Shown here one piece after another: positions 20,370 to 30,154 of a stretch of 64,000 bases of DNA. A model generated the notes under the pieces. That model was not told the DNA's origin. It was given only the letters and a program-made list of their open reading frames with translations, and ran no database searches. How positions within the stretch are numbered: position 1 is the first letter of the stretch; each line of letters opens with the position of its first letter. The position numbers and the translations under genes are program-made. Origin of the DNA: Bacteroidales bacterium (GTDB taxonomy: Bacteria; Bacteroidota; Bacteroidia; Bacteroidales; UBA7960); contig SKRM01000053.1 of the NCBI GenBank assembly GCA_007118495.1, forward strand, positions 1 to 64,000, in the 5' to 3' direction.

Positions 20370-20894
20370 TTAGTTTTCGTCTCTTTCAGAAAGTGTTTTA
20401 ACAACACCGGCAATGGTATTACCGCCCGACTGAAGGGCAGAAATAACATTGGTTGCAGGTGACTGCAACAGACCAATAAGGTCACCGATAAGCTCTTCTT
20501 TCGACTTGATCTTGGTTAGTATATCCAATTGATCGTCACCAATGTAGAATGACTCTTGGATATATGCACCTTTCAAGACCGGTTTGTCTTTTTTCTGACG
20601 GAAGTCTTTGAGCAGTTTAGCAGGTACATTGCCGGTATCAGAAAGCATGAGAGAGGTTGCACCAACAAGCGCCTCATAAAGAGGGGCCAGGTCTTTTTCA
20701 CTCTTCTCCATGGCTTTCTTCAACAGGGTGTTCTTAACAACCTGCATGGTAACATTCCGCTTGAAGCACATCCTCCTGAGATTGTTTATTGTCTCAACAT
20801 TCAAACCAGAAGTATCGGCCAGGTAAATAACATCGCTGCTTTTAAGCTTTTCGACCAGCGATTCTATCACCTGATATTTTTCTTCTTTTCTCAT
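20370..20894 (-). CDS. rplJ: 50S ribosomal protein L10
   Basis: L10 sequence features and rplJ-rplL order. Confidence 0.96.
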   Translation of the reverse strand: MRKEEKYQVIESLVEKLKSSDVIYLADTSGLNVETINNLRRMCFKRNVTMQVVKNTLLKKAMEKSEKDLAPLYEALVGATSLMLSDTGNVPAKLLKDFRQKKDKPVLKGAYIQESFYIGDDQLDILTKIKSKEELIGDLIGLLQSPATNVISALQSGGNTIAGVVKTLSERDEN

Positions 20895-20932
20895 AAAGCG
20901 TCAAGTTCTTTAAAGGTGAATCACCTCTTCGT

Positions 20933-21628
20933 TTATACTGATACTGATTTGGTCTCCACCTGAATACCCGGGCTCATCGTACTCGACATGTAAATGCTCT
21001 TTACATATGTACCCTTGGCTGCTGCAGGTTTCAACCTCAGAATGGTCTGGATAAGTTCTCTGGCATTATCTACAATTTTCTCAGCGTCGAAAGACACTTT
21101 CCCAACTGCAGCGTGTACGATACCAAACTTGTCTACCTTGAAATCGATCTTTCCACCCTTAACATCCTGAACTGCTTTTCCCACATCCATGGTCACAGTA
21201 CCAGCTTTGGGGTTGGGCATCAGTCCGCGGGGACCAAGTATCCGACCCAGGGCACCTACTTTGGGCATCACATTGGGCGTGGTAATAACCACATCCACAT
21301 CAGTCCAGCCTCCCTTGATCTTTTCAACGTATTCGTCCAGGCCAACGTAATCAGCTCCGGCTTCCTTGGCTTCATCTTCCTTCTCAGGACCACAAAGAAC
21401 CAAAACACGAACAGTTTTACCAGTACCATGCGGCAACGTCACGACGCCCCTAACCATTTGATTGGCTTTTCGGGGGTCTACACCAAGACGGATATCCAGA
21501 TCAACTGAAGCATCAAATTTGGTATAGTTAATTTTTTTGACGATATCAGCCGCTTCAGGTAAAGTATACACCGAAGTGTGATCGAACTTTGCCAAAGCTT
21601 CTTTTTGATTTTTAGTTAGTTTAGCCAT
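20933..21628 (-). CDS. rplA: 50S ribosomal protein L1
   Basis: [19 protein letters not shown] motif. Confidence 0.97.
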   Translation of the reverse strand: MAKLTKNQKEALAKFDHTSVYTLPEAADIVKKINYTKFDASVDLDIRLGVDPRKANQMVRGVVTLPHGTGKTVRVLVLCGPEKEDEAKEAGADYVGLDEYVEKIKGGWTDVDVVITTPNVMPKVGALGRILGPRGLMPNPKAGTVTMDVGKAVQDVKGGKIDFKVDKFGIVHAAVGKVSFDAEKIVDNARELIQTILRLKPAAAKGTYVKSIYMSSTMSPGIQVETKSVSV

Positions 21629-21689
21629 TTTTAGATTCCGTTAAGCTTTAAAAATTTCATAGCCCTTGCCTTCACTTCTATCCTCTCAA

Positions 21690-22127
21690 TTATGCAGGGC
21701 GCTCCCCCTTGATCCTGATACCCATACTGCGTGCGGTACCGGCAACCATATTCATGGCTGACTCTACCGTAAAGCAGTTAAGGTCTGGCATCTTATCCTC
21801 GGCGATTGTCTGCACCTGCTCCCAGCTAATGGTAGCTACCTTCGTCCTGTTCGGTTCGGCCGAGCCAGACTTCACCTTTGCTGCATCACGCAATTGTACT
21901 GCAACAGGAGGGGTTTTGATAATGAAATTAAAGGATTTATCCCTGAATACGGTAATGATCACCGGAATTACTTTCCCGGCTTTATCCTGCGTACGGGCAT
22001 TGAACTGCTTACAAAACTCCATGATGTTCACACCCTTTGCACCCAAAGCAGGGCCAACGGGAGGAGATGGATTTGCAGAACCTCCTTTAATTTGCAGTTT
22101 TATTATTCCACTAACTTCTTTTGCCAT
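21690..22127 (-). CDS. rplK: 50S ribosomal protein L11
   Basis: [44 protein letters not shown]; start trimmed from 22145. Confidence 0.97.
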   Translation of the reverse strand: MAKEVSGIIKLQIKGGSANPSPPVGPALGAKGVNIMEFCKQFNARTQDKAGKVIPVIITVFRDKSFNFIIKTPPVAVQLRDAAKVKSGSAEPNRTKVATISWEQVQTIAEDKMPDLNCFTVESAMNMVAGTARSMGIRIKGERPA

Positions 22128-22224
22128 TTTTAGATTTTTTTTCAAATAAGGGGATCAATAACTTCATCAGGTAAAACAAAAGCCGGAAACGTCTTGTGGA
22201 TGTATTCCATTTTGCCGTTCCCGT

Positions 22225-22767
22225 CTATTCTTTTTCAACCTGCATGAAACTTAGTTCCAATGGTGTCTTTCTGCCAAAGATCTTAACCATGACCTTCAGT
22301 TTTTTCTTCTCCTCATTAATCTCTTCAATAACACCAGAAAAACTGTTAAACGGACCGTCTGTAACCTTGACCGTTTCCCCAACAATGTAAGGAACGTTCA
22401 ATTCTTCTTCTTTGCCTGACAGTTCATCAACCTTTCCAAGGATACGGTTGACTTCTGCAGGACGCAGGGGTACGGCTTCACCACCAGAGCCTAAGAAACC
22501 TAATACACCTGGTACATTCCGTATTATATGCGGAATTTCTCCCACCAAAGCAGCTTCGATCAGCACATAACCGGGAAAATAGTTGCGCTCAGCGCTGACT
22601 TTTTTCCCCTTACGGACCTGATAAACCTTTTCCGTTGGGATAAGTATTTGCGAAACATACTCCTCCAATCCAAGCCTGGCGATTTCATTTTCAAGGTATT
22701 GCTTGACTTTTTTCTCACCGCCACTAACCGCCCGGACTACATACCATTTTTTTACTTGTTCGCTCAT
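22225..22767 (-). CDS. nusG: Transcription termination/antitermination protein NusG
   Basis: WYVVRAVSGGEKKVK, YFPGYVLIEA, VTDGPFNSFSGVIEEIN (KOW). Confidence 0.96.
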   Translation of the reverse strand: MSEQVKKWYVVRAVSGGEKKVKQYLENEIARLGLEEYVSQILIPTEKVYQVRKGKKVSAERNYFPGYVLIEAALVGEIPHIIRNVPGVLGFLGSGGEAVPLRPAEVNRILGKVDELSGKEEELNVPYIVGETVKVTDGPFNSFSGVIEEINEEKKKLKVMVKIFGRKTPLELSFMQVEKE

Positions 22768-22868
22768 ACTAATGTACGACTTGTTAATTCCGTGTTAACT
22801 GCTGACCGGTGCAAATGAAAATCAGTATTGAGTATCAGAATCTCACCGGCCGGTTTTCACCGGAATGT

Positions 22869-23063
22869 TTACAAAAAGAGACGGTAAAACTGTTTAAGAA
22901 CGGAGCTAAAGGAGGTATCCATCAAATAAACGACCAATGCGATTATCAGGGAAGCAATAGATACAACCACTGCGCTACTCTGCAGTTCACTCCAAGTTGG
23001 CCATGAAACCTTGTTGATCAACTCATCATAGGATTCACTAATATAGGCTCTGATTTTCTTCAT
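22869..23063 (-). CDS. secE: Preprotein translocase subunit SecE
   Basis: MKKIRAYISESYDELINKVSWPTWSELQSSAVVV, single TM; start trimmed to exclude the tRNA-Trp overlap. Confidence 0.93.
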   Translation of the reverse strand: MKKIRAYISESYDELINKVSWPTWSELQSSAVVVSIASLIIALVVYLMDTSFSSVLKQFYRLFL

Positions 23064-23080
23064 GATTATACATTCTGATT

Positions 23081-23156
23081 TGGCACGGGTGGAAGGAATC
23101 GAACCCTCAACCAACGGTTTTGGAGACCGCTACTCTACCAATTGAGCTACACCCGT
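23081..23156 (-). tRNA. tRNA-Trp (anticodon CCA)
   Basis: ACGGGTG...CACCCGT acceptor, loop CTCCAAA, encoded CCA end. Confidence 0.95.
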
Positions 23157-23162
23157 ATAATG

Positions 23163-23200
23163 AACTTTTGGTGGCAGCTTGAATTCTGCCACCAAAAGTT
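23163..23200 (-). promoter_or_regulatory. Perfect 15-bp stem-loop between tuf and tRNA-Trp
   Basis: AACTTTTGGTGGCAG-CTTGAATT-CTGCCACCAAAAGTT. Confidence 0.88.
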
Positions 23201-23212
23201 GTAAAGGATATA

Positions 23213-24400
23213 CTAGTCGACAATTTCCGTTACCTGACCGGCACCCACTGTACGACCACCTTCGCGGATCGCAAAACGCAGACCTTTATCCATGGCTACA
23301 TCGGCGATCAGCTCAACATTGATTGTGAGGTTATCACCAGGCATAACCATTTCACGACCTTCTGGCAGGTAAATCTCACCTGTTACGTCAGTAGTGCGGA
23401 AGAAGAACTGAGGACGGTATTTGTTGCCAAATGGCGTGTGACGACCACCTTCTTCTTTTTTCAAGACATAAACTTCTGCCTTGAATTTTCTGTGTGGTTT
23501 CACAGAACCGGGCTTGCAAATTACCATACCACGTGTGATGGCGTCCTTGTCAATACCACGAAGCAGCAGACCTGTGTTATCACCAGCCTCACCACGGTCG
23601 AGAATTTTGCGGAACATCTCAACACCAGTTACAACTGATTTCAGTTTTTCTGCACCCATACCAATGATATCAACCGGGTCACCACTATTAATAACGCCTG
23701 TTTCAATACGACCGGTGGCAACAGTTCCACGACCGGTAATAGAGAAAACGTCTTCGACGGGCATCAGGAAGTCCTTGTCAACATCACGCTTTGGCAGCGG
23801 AATAAAGCTGTCAACGGCATCCATCAACTCCATAACTTTCTCAACCCACTTGGGTTCATTGTTCAGGCCACCAAGCGCTGATCCCTGTATAACAGGAATT
23901 TTGTCACCGTCAAATTCGTAAAAAGAAAGGAGTTCGCGAATTTCCATTTCAACCAGTTCCAGGAGCTCTTCATCGTCAACAAGGTCAACCTTGTTCATGA
24001 ATACCACGAGCTCTGGTACACCAACCTGGCGGGCTAAAAGAATATGCTCACGAGTTTGGGGCATGGGACCGTCGGTTGCGGCAACAACCAAAATAGCACC
24101 GTCCATCTGGGCAGCACCCGTTACCATGTTCTTGACATAGTCAGCGTGACCCGGACAGTCAACGTGTGCGTAATGACGGGTTTCCGTCTGATACTCAACG
24201 TGTGCAGTATTAATGGTGATACCTCTTTCTTTTTCCTCAGGAGCGTTGTCAATGGAATCAAATGACCTGATTTCAGACCAACCCTTTGCAGCCAAAACTT
24301 GTGTAATCGCAGCGGTGAGTGTAGTTTTACCATGGTCAACGTGACCAATGGTACCTATATTCACGTGCGGTTTCGTACGTTGAAATTTTTCTTTTGCCAT
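23213..24400 (-). CDS. tuf: Elongation factor Tu
   Basis: [50 protein letters not shown]. Confidence 0.98.
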   Translation of the reverse strand: MAKEKFQRTKPHVNIGTIGHVDHGKTTLTAAITQVLAAKGWSEIRSFDSIDNAPEEKERGITINTAHVEYQTETRHYAHVDCPGHADYVKNMVTGAAQMDGAILVVAATDGPMPQTREHILLARQVGVPELVVFMNKVDLVDDEELLELVEMEIRELLSFYEFDGDKIPVIQGSALGGLNNEPKWVEKVMELMDAVDSFIPLPKRDVDKDFLMPVEDVFSITGRGTVATGRIETGVINSGDPVDIIGMGAEKLKSVVTGVEMFRKILDRGEAGDNTGLLLRGIDKDAITRGMVICKPGSVKPHRKFKAEVYVLKKEEGGRHTPFGNKYRPQFFFRTTDVTGEIYLPEGREMVMPGDNLTINVELIADVAMDKGLRFAIREGGRTVGAGQVTEIVD

Positions 24401-24456
24401 ATCTACTGGTGTTAAAGTTTAATAAAGGGATTCAACAAATGATTTATCTTCCGTTG

Positions 24457-24528
24457 AGCCGATGACGGGAATTGAACCCGTGGCCTCTTCCTTACCAAGG
24501 AAACGCTCTACCCCTGAGCTACATCGGC
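24457..24528 (-). tRNA. tRNA-Thr (anticodon GGT)
   Basis: GCCGATG...CATCGGC acceptor, anticodon loop TTGGTAA. Confidence 0.95.
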
Positions 24529-24542
24529 AAACCGTTCTTCTG

Positions 24543-24615
24543 AGCGGAAAACGGGACTCGAACCCGCCACCTACAGCTTGGAAGGCTGTCGCTCTACCAG
24601 ATGAGCTATTTCCGC
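24543..24615 (-). tRNA. tRNA-Gly (anticodon TCC)
   Basis: GCGGAAA...TTTCCGC acceptor, anticodon loop CTTCCAA. Confidence 0.95.
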
Positions 24616-24625
24616 TAATTTAAAG

Positions 24626-24708
24626 TGGGGGGGGAAGGATTCGAACCTCCGAAGGCGAAAGCCAACAGATTTACAGTCTGCCCCATTTGACCGCTCTGGA
24701 ACCCCCCC
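24626..24708 (-). tRNA. tRNA-Tyr (anticodon GTA)
   Basis: GGGGGGG/CCCCCCC acceptor, loop CTGTAAA, long variable arm. Confidence 0.95.
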
Positions 24709-24733
24709 AGAATCAAGATAATTAAACAAAGAG

Positions 24734-24807
24734 AGCCGATGGAGGGATTCGAACCCCCGGCCAGCTGATTACAAATCAGCTGCTCTGACCAACTGAGCTA
24801 CATCGGC
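24734..24807 (-). tRNA. tRNA-Thr (anticodon TGT)
   Basis: GCCGATG...CATCGGC acceptor, anticodon loop TTTGTAA. Confidence 0.95.
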
Positions 24808-24849
24808 ATCAGTACTTTTGCGTCATTAATTGCCTTGCAAAAAGGTCTG

Positions 24850-24880
24850 CAAATGTACAAAAGATTTAAAACCTACCAAA
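24850..24880 (-). promoter_or_regulatory. Bacteroidetes-type promoter for the tRNA-tuf operon
   Basis: Minus strand TTTG - 19 nt - TACATTTG (TAnnTTTG consensus). Confidence 0.7.
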
Positions 24881-24925
24881 AAATAAATTCATTTTTTTTC
24901 GACAGCCCGGTTGTGGCGCAGATTA

Positions 24926-25225
24926 TCATAATCCCTTCAGCTTCTCCTTATGTTTCTTAACTTGTCTTTTTAAAGCATCAACTGTATTATCGATAGCCTC
25001 CTCAAAGGTTTTTGCCTGCTTTTTTGCAAAGAGATCATTACCAGGTATAATTACCCTGATCTCTGCAATTTTATTCTCATTATTGGTGGCAGCCTCAAGG
25101 CGCAATGTTACATCACAACTAATTACACCATCAAAAAGCCCGGCAAGTTTTGCCGTTTTCTCCCTGATAAAATCTTCCAGTTTTACATCAGCTTTGAAAT
25201 GGATTGAACTGATTTTAACGTCCAT
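24926..25225 (-). CDS. hpf: Ribosome hibernation promoting factor HPF/RaiA family
   Basis: MDVKISSIHFKADVKLEDFIREKTAKL...FAKKQAKTFEEAIDNTVDALKRQVKKHKEK. Confidence 0.92.
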   Translation of the reverse strand: MDVKISSIHFKADVKLEDFIREKTAKLAGLFDGVISCDVTLRLEAATNNENKIAEIRVIIPGNDLFAKKQAKTFEEAIDNTVDALKRQVKKHKEKLKGL

Positions 25226-25245
25226 GATTGTTCCTCCTCTACAGT

Positions 25246-26133
25246 TTAAGCCTTAGGGTGGGCTTGTTTATAAACTTTTTTTATCTTCTCAATAGTATTA
25301 TGGGTATAAACCTGGGTTGCCGACAGGCTGGCATGCCCGAGAATCTCCTTGATAGCATTCAGGTCAGCTCCTCTGTTAAGCATGTGGGTTGCGAATGAAT
25401 GTCTGATCACGTGGGGGCTTTTTTTAGTTTTTGTGGTTACCAGGCTCAAAAAATGTTGCACCCGTCGGTATACAAAAGCAGGATAGAGGGGTTTCCCCTT
25501 GTCTGTAATCAGCACATGGCCGTGATCAGGCTTACCAAAGCTTGCTTCAGCAAGGCAGCTATATTTCTCATACAAAGTTACCACGTGACACAATAGCGGA
25601 ACCAGTCTTTGCTTACTTCCTTTACCTGTGATTTTGATCACTCCCTGGCCGGTATCCAGATCTTTGTGCTTGATATTGATAAGTTCTGACAGTCGCATCC
25701 CGGTTGAATATAGAAGCTCCAGCAGAAGCTGATCTCTGAGGCCCTTGAAATCATCGGAGAAATGGCGCAGATCAAATGCCCGCTCCATATCTGTTTCTTC
25801 AATATATACGGGCAACCTCCCCCCTTTTTTCTGAGAACTGATCTTTTCTGTGGGGTTCTCACTAATCATGCCATCGGCCAGCAGATACCTGTAAAATGAC
25901 CTTAAAGCCGACCTCTTTCTGTTAAAGGTACTGCGTGACACACCCAACTCCATTAGCGAAGCAAACCACGAACGTATCATGGCATGACCTGCACCCAGGC
26001 TGTCAACACCATAATGCTCATCAAGGAATGATTCGAACTGGGCAAGGTCGTTACGGTACGCAACCAGGGTATGCCCGGCATACCTTTTTACCTGGCAGAG
26101 ATGTGCAAGAAATTGTTCTGAATGAACGCCCAT
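25246..26133 (-). CDS. Tyrosine recombinase XerC/XerD family
   Basis: STGMRLSELINIKHKDLD, KGSKQRLVPL, HVIRHSFATHMLNRGADLNAIKEILGHASLSATQVYTH. Confidence 0.95.
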   Translation of the reverse strand: MGVHSEQFLAHLCQVKRYAGHTLVAYRNDLAQFESFLDEHYGVDSLGAGHAMIRSWFASLMELGVSRSTFNRKRSALRSFYRYLLADGMISENPTEKISSQKKGGRLPVYIEETDMERAFDLRHFSDDFKGLRDQLLLELLYSTGMRLSELINIKHKDLDTGQGVIKITGKGSKQRLVPLLCHVVTLYEKYSCLAEASFGKPDHGHVLITDKGKPLYPAFVYRRVQHFLSLVTTKTKKSPHVIRHSFATHMLNRGADLNAIKEILGHASLSATQVYTHNTIEKIKKVYKQAHPKA

Positions 26134-26310
26134 AATAACTAGAAGAAGTAACCGGATGTATTTACAGGTTCAGTGCACCTTTGTGAATACGTCAGAACGT
26201 CATATGGCAGAATAGTATTCAAACCACATGAACCCTTGCCTTAAAGATATGCTAAATAAACAGCAACTGCAAGAAAAACTTCTGAAAAGCCACTAAGGAT
26301 TTGGAAAAGA

Positions 26311-26508
26311 CTATTGGTTGTCCGCCTGATCTCTCAGCTTTTGAATATAAATGGCCTTGAGTTTTTCTTCGCGCTTTTTCACTGAAGGTTTGGTAAACTT
26401 TTGGCGTTCTCTGAGCTCTCTGAGAACTCCGGTTTTTTCAAATTTACGCTTCATCTTTTTCAGAACGCGATCAATATTTTCGCCTTCCTTAATGGGGACA
26501 ATAATCAT
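26311..26508 (-). CDS. rpsU: 30S ribosomal protein S21
   Basis: MIIVPIKEGENIDRVLKKMKRKFEKTGVLRELRERQKFTKPSVKKR. Confidence 0.95.
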   Translation of the reverse strand: MIIVPIKEGENIDRVLKKMKRKFEKTGVLRELRERQKFTKPSVKKREEKLKAIYIQKLRDQADNQ

Positions 26509-26573
26509 GTGTGCCTCTTTCTTTTAACTGATTTTTAAATAGATACCTTATGTACTTCTTAAAAAAGCGGATG

Positions 26574-26604
26574 CAAATTTACTAATATTTTTGTAGTAAA
26601 CAAA
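26574..26604 (-). promoter_or_regulatory. Bacteroidetes-type promoter for rpsU
   Basis: Minus strand TTTG - 19 nt - TAAATTTG. Confidence 0.7.
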
Positions 26605-26635
26605 AGTTTTTCAGCAGGGTTTACACAAGAACTTA

Positions 26636-26884
26636 TTATTTTAGCAATCCGGAGATATCAAAATCAGATTTATAAAGGTTGAGTATGTCATCAACAGTCA
26701 GCGTCTCTACCCTGTCAATTTTATTAGAGGTGGGGATATACCAAACTTCAGCATAAAAATCATACAGGGCATAAAGCCTTATGCGAAAATACAGAAAATC
26801 TCTGGCAGCAATGGGTTTGCCACGCTCCAATACCCTGAAAACCTTTTCTTTCAGGGGGGCCTGCTCAAATTCCTTTTGTGTCAT
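26636..26884 (-). CDS. Conserved hypothetical protein (82 aa)
   Basis: Compact ORF on its own strand; no recognised domain. Confidence 0.6.
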   Translation of the reverse strand: MTQKEFEQAPLKEKVFRVLERGKPIAARDFLYFRIRLYALYDFYAEVWYIPTSNKIDRVETLTVDDILNLYKSDFDISGLLK

Positions 26885-26934
26885 ACCAGACTGTTTTTCC
26901 CTCTGTAAAAAATCAAACTAAATCCAACCGCCAA

Positions 26935-27663
26935 ATGCGACAGATACCCAATATCATAACGCTCACAAACCTTTTACTTGGCTGCATCGCCTTTGTCGAG
27001 GTGATTCAGGGTCGACCAGTCAATGCAGCAATGATTATCGGGCTGTGTTCCATCATGGATTATCTTGACGGAGCTGCGGCCAGGTTACTGAAAGCCTGGT
27101 CACCTTTAGGACAGCAACTTGACTCCCTGGCTGATCTTGTCAGCTTTGGTGTGGTGCCTGCCGCTATCATTTACCAGTACTTGCAGAATAGCGTTCAGTC
27201 ATTAAACCACGGGGTTGCACAAATTGTTTTGCCAGGAGTTGCTTTTTTTATTACTGTTTTTTCTGCGCTGCGACTGGCCAAATTTAATCTGGAAACCAGA
27301 CAGGAAGATGACTTCAAAGGCCTGCCCACACCCGCCAACGCCCTGCTAATTGCTTCTGTGCCCTTTACGCTGGCTTTTACAAGCCCAGATCACCCGGTTC
27401 ATCAGGCCCTGACAGTTTTTACCGGAAGTATTGCCTGGTTACTGGGTTTTACAGCGTTGGTTTCATGGTTGATGGTCTCAAACATTCGCATGTTCTCTCT
27501 TAAGGTCAAATCATTTTCATGGCAGCAAAATAAATTCAGATATGTCTTTTTGGGAGGATGCTTGTTGCTTTTGGTGATTCTGGGCATTTCTGCCTTGCCG
27601 TTTTTCCTTATTTTTTACCTACTTTTGTCATTGGTTTATCATAAGAGTATCAAAAAAAACTAA
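26935..27663 (+). CDS. pssA: CDP-diacylglycerol--serine O-phosphatidyltransferase
   Basis: CDP-alcohol phosphatidyltransferase motif MDYLDGAAARLLKAWSPLGQQLDSLADLVSFGVVPA; start trimmed to MRQIPNIITLTNLLLGC. Confidence 0.92.
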   Translation: MRQIPNIITLTNLLLGCIAFVEVIQGRPVNAAMIIGLCSIMDYLDGAAARLLKAWSPLGQQLDSLADLVSFGVVPAAIIYQYLQNSVQSLNHGVAQIVLPGVAFFITVFSALRLAKFNLETRQEDDFKGLPTPANALLIASVPFTLAFTSPDHPVHQALTVFTGSIAWLLGFTALVSWLMVSNIRMFSLKVKSFSWQQNKFRYVFLGGCLLLLVILGISALPFFLIFYLLLSLVYHKSIKKN

Positions 27664-27677
27664 CCACACAACAACTC

Positions 27678-27935
27678 ATGATATTTGTTGCAGAAATCAA
27701 CGTAATGCCTCTCAAGGCCTTGCTCGACCCTCAGGGTAAAGCCATTACGGCCAGTATGAAAAATCTTGGACTACCCCAAATATCCAATGTACGCGTTGGT
27801 AAGCATATCAGTCTTCAAGTTGAAGCTGATAATCGGGCAGAAGCTGAAGCAAAAGTAGACACAGCCTGCAAGAAATTACTGGCCAATCCCATTATGGAAT
27901 TTTACGAATTCGAGATTACAGCCCTGGGTGATTGA
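27678..27935 (+). CDS. purS: Phosphoribosylformylglycinamidine synthase subunit PurS
   Basis: EINVMPLKALLDPQGKAITASMKNLGLPQISNVRVGKHISLQVE. Confidence 0.88.
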   Translation: MIFVAEINVMPLKALLDPQGKAITASMKNLGLPQISNVRVGKHISLQVEADNRAEAEAKVDTACKKLLANPIMEFYEFEITALGD

Positions 27936-28306
27936 CAGTATGCAATATGGCCCAGTCTCATGATATTGGAAAAAAGGGCGAAACCCTGGCCGCTGCATAC
28001 CTGAAAACAAAGGGCTACACCATTCTTGAAACCAATTGGCGGACAGGTCGTCTTGAAATTGACATTATTGCCCGTAAGGCAAATGTCCTGATCATCGTCG
28101 AAGTAAAGACAAGAAGCACCAATGCTTTTGGTGAACCTGAGCTTTTTGTCAAAAAGATCAAGCAACGGATGCTGGCCAGGGCAGCAGCCCGCTATATGGC
28201 CACCAATAGCCTCGACCTGGAAATTCGTTTTGATATACTGGCTGTCATTTTAGGCTCTTCAGGACCTCAAATCAGGTATATAGAGGATGCATTTTACCTG
28301 TACTAA
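27932..28306 (+). CDS. YraN/UPF0102 family protein
   Basis: GKKGETLAAAYLKTKGYTILETNWRTGRLEIDIIARKANVLIIVEVKTRS. Confidence 0.92.
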   Translation: MTVCNMAQSHDIGKKGETLAAAYLKTKGYTILETNWRTGRLEIDIIARKANVLIIVEVKTRSTNAFGEPELFVKKIKQRMLARAAARYMATNSLDLEIRFDILAVILGSSGPQIRYIEDAFYLY

Positions 28307-28395
28307 AAAGTGCGAGTCAATAAAAGGTTGAAATACATTAACCCGGCAAAAGGCAGCGAAAAACCGGCAATATCAAAAAGAATTACAGAAAGAGG

Positions 28396-28425
28396 TTGCG
28401 CTGATTGTAAAAATCACTACTTTTG
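28396..28425 (+). promoter_or_regulatory. Promoter of the DEAD-box helicase gene
   Basis: TTG - 19 nt - TACTTTTG, about 160 nt before the start codon. Confidence 0.65.
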
Positions 28426-28502
28426 CACCTGTTTTTGAAGAATGTATTATTGATTGATCCCACCATTGACTCTTTATCCAAATCGTTTTCTGGTTGTATC
28501 TG

Positions 28503-28562
28503 AATAAACGGCATTCCGCTGCAAGTTCTCCGGAGTGCCCATGCTACATTTTTCCGTTTATT
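28503..28562 (+). promoter_or_regulatory. Structured 5' leader of the DEAD-box helicase
   Basis: Hairpin GGCATTCCG(28510-28518)/CGGAGTGCC(28531-28539) within outer arms AATAAACGG(28503-28511)/CCGTTTATT(28554-28562). Confidence 0.65.
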
Positions 28563-28584
28563 TAGATACTTAAAATGCAATCAT

Positions 28585-30132
28585 ATGTTATTTGCTGAAA
28601 TGGGGTTTTCCCCGCAAGTGGCCAAGGCGATAAATGTCCTCGGTTTTGTTGAGCCAACCCCTATACAAGAAAAGGTGATTCCCTTACTGATGGAGGCACC
28701 CCGCGACATCATAGGCCTGGCGCAAACCGGCACTGGAAAAACCGCTGCATACGGACTTCCGTCTATAGAGCACATCGATCTCAATACTGCGCATCCACAA
28801 TTGCTGATTCTGAGTCCAACAAGAGAATTATGCATGCAGATAACCAAAGATCTGGAAAGCTACAGCAAGTTCCTGAAAAGCATGAACATCGTAGCTGTAT
28901 ATGGAGGCGCTCCCATTGACAAGCAGATTGCCTCACTTAAAAAGGGAGCACACATTGTGGTGGCTACGCCTGGCCGCATCAATGACCTGATCAGAAGAAA
29001 CCGCATTGATTTATCAAACCTGTCCATCCTTGTGCTTGATGAAGCTGATGAGATGCTTAAAATGGGTTTTCGTGAAGATGTAGACCTCATTCTGGCACAA
29101 ACCCCGGCAGTAAAGACTACTTTGTTGTTTTCGGCAACCATGTCGCCAGGCATCACGGCCATCGCAAAAAAGTACATGCATAATCCGATCGAAATGACCA
29201 TGGGCAAAAAAAATGCAAGCGCCGAAAACGTTTCGCATGTATACCACGTGGTAAATGCCAATGACCGATACAATTCTTTGAAACGCATCGCCGATTATAA
29301 TCCCGATATATACGGAATCGTTTTTTGCCGAACCCGCCAGGAGACCAAGGAGGTGGCCGAGTGGCTTGTGCGTGATGGATACAACGCTGAAGCTCTGCAT
29401 GGCGATCTGTCACAGGCACAGCGTGATTTTGTGATGAAAAAATTCCGTGACAAAAACCTCAATCTGCTTGTGGCCACCGATGTGGCAGCTCGCGGATTGG
29501 ATGTCAACAACCTGTCGCATGTGATCAACTACAACCTTCCTGACGATATTGAAGTGTATACCCACCGGTCGGGTCGTACCGGCAGGGCCGGAAAAGAAGG
29601 AATGGCCGTTTCGATTATCCAGACCAGAGAGCGCAACAGGATCACCCAGATTGAACAGGTAACCAGAAAAACTTTCGATCGTCAACCTGTGCCAGGAGGT
29701 GTGGAAATATGTGAGCGACAATTATTCAGTATGGTTGAACGCATGCAAAACGCAGAGGTTTCGCACCAGCAGATTGATCCCTACATGCATAAAGTATATG
29801 ATATGCTTAGTGAACTTCCCAAAGAAGAAGTGATCAAGCGCTTTGTCTCTCTTGAGTTTAACCGCTTTCTGGAATATTACAGAAATGCACCGGATCTGAA
29901 TGCTGCAGTCACAATAAATAAACGCAAGGATACATCATCAGCGTTCAAGCGCAGCAAAAAGGCCGGTGGATTTAAGCCTTCAGCACGAGGAAAGCGCAAC
30001 GACTACCAGAAGCCATTCAGCATAGAGACACGTGGCGGCAAGAAAGACCGCAAAAGATCGAAATCCGGAGCAACTGACAATTTTTCCACAAAAAACCACT
30101 GGCAACAGAAGTGGGAAAAATTAATTGCCTGA
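28585..30132 (+). CDS. DEAD/DEAH-box ATP-dependent RNA helicase
   Basis: AQTGTGKTAAYGLP, PTRELCMQ, LDEADEMLKMGF, SATM, HRSGRTGRAGKEG. Confidence 0.96.
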   Translation: MLFAEMGFSPQVAKAINVLGFVEPTPIQEKVIPLLMEAPRDIIGLAQTGTGKTAAYGLPSIEHIDLNTAHPQLLILSPTRELCMQITKDLESYSKFLKSMNIVAVYGGAPIDKQIASLKKGAHIVVATPGRINDLIRRNRIDLSNLSILVLDEADEMLKMGFREDVDLILAQTPAVKTTLLFSATMSPGITAIAKKYMHNPIEMTMGKKNASAENVSHVYHVVNANDRYNSLKRIADYNPDIYGIVFCRTRQETKEVAEWLVRDGYNAEALHGDLSQAQRDFVMKKFRDKNLNLLVATDVAARGLDVNNLSHVINYNLPDDIEVYTHRSGRTGRAGKEGMAVSIIQTRERNRITQIEQVTRKTFDRQPVPGGVEICERQLFSMVERMQNAEVSHQQIDPYMHKVYDMLSELPKEEVIKRFVSLEFNRFLEYYRNAPDLNAAVTINKRKDTSSAFKRSKKAGGFKPSARGKRNDYQKPFSIETRGGKKDRKRSKSGATDNFSTKNHWQQKWEKLIA

Positions 30133-30154
30133 GCCACTATTTACCGTTCCTTTT

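Noticed and set aside
23438-23921. Plus-strand ORFs antisense to tuf
   Set aside because: Shadow ORFs of a highly biased conserved gene.
25246-26133. Tyrosine recombinase as an integrase of a mobile element beside tRNA genes
   Set aside because: Sequence and context (rpsU-xer-hpf) fit a housekeeping XerC/XerD; no att-like duplication or cargo genes seen next to the tRNAs.
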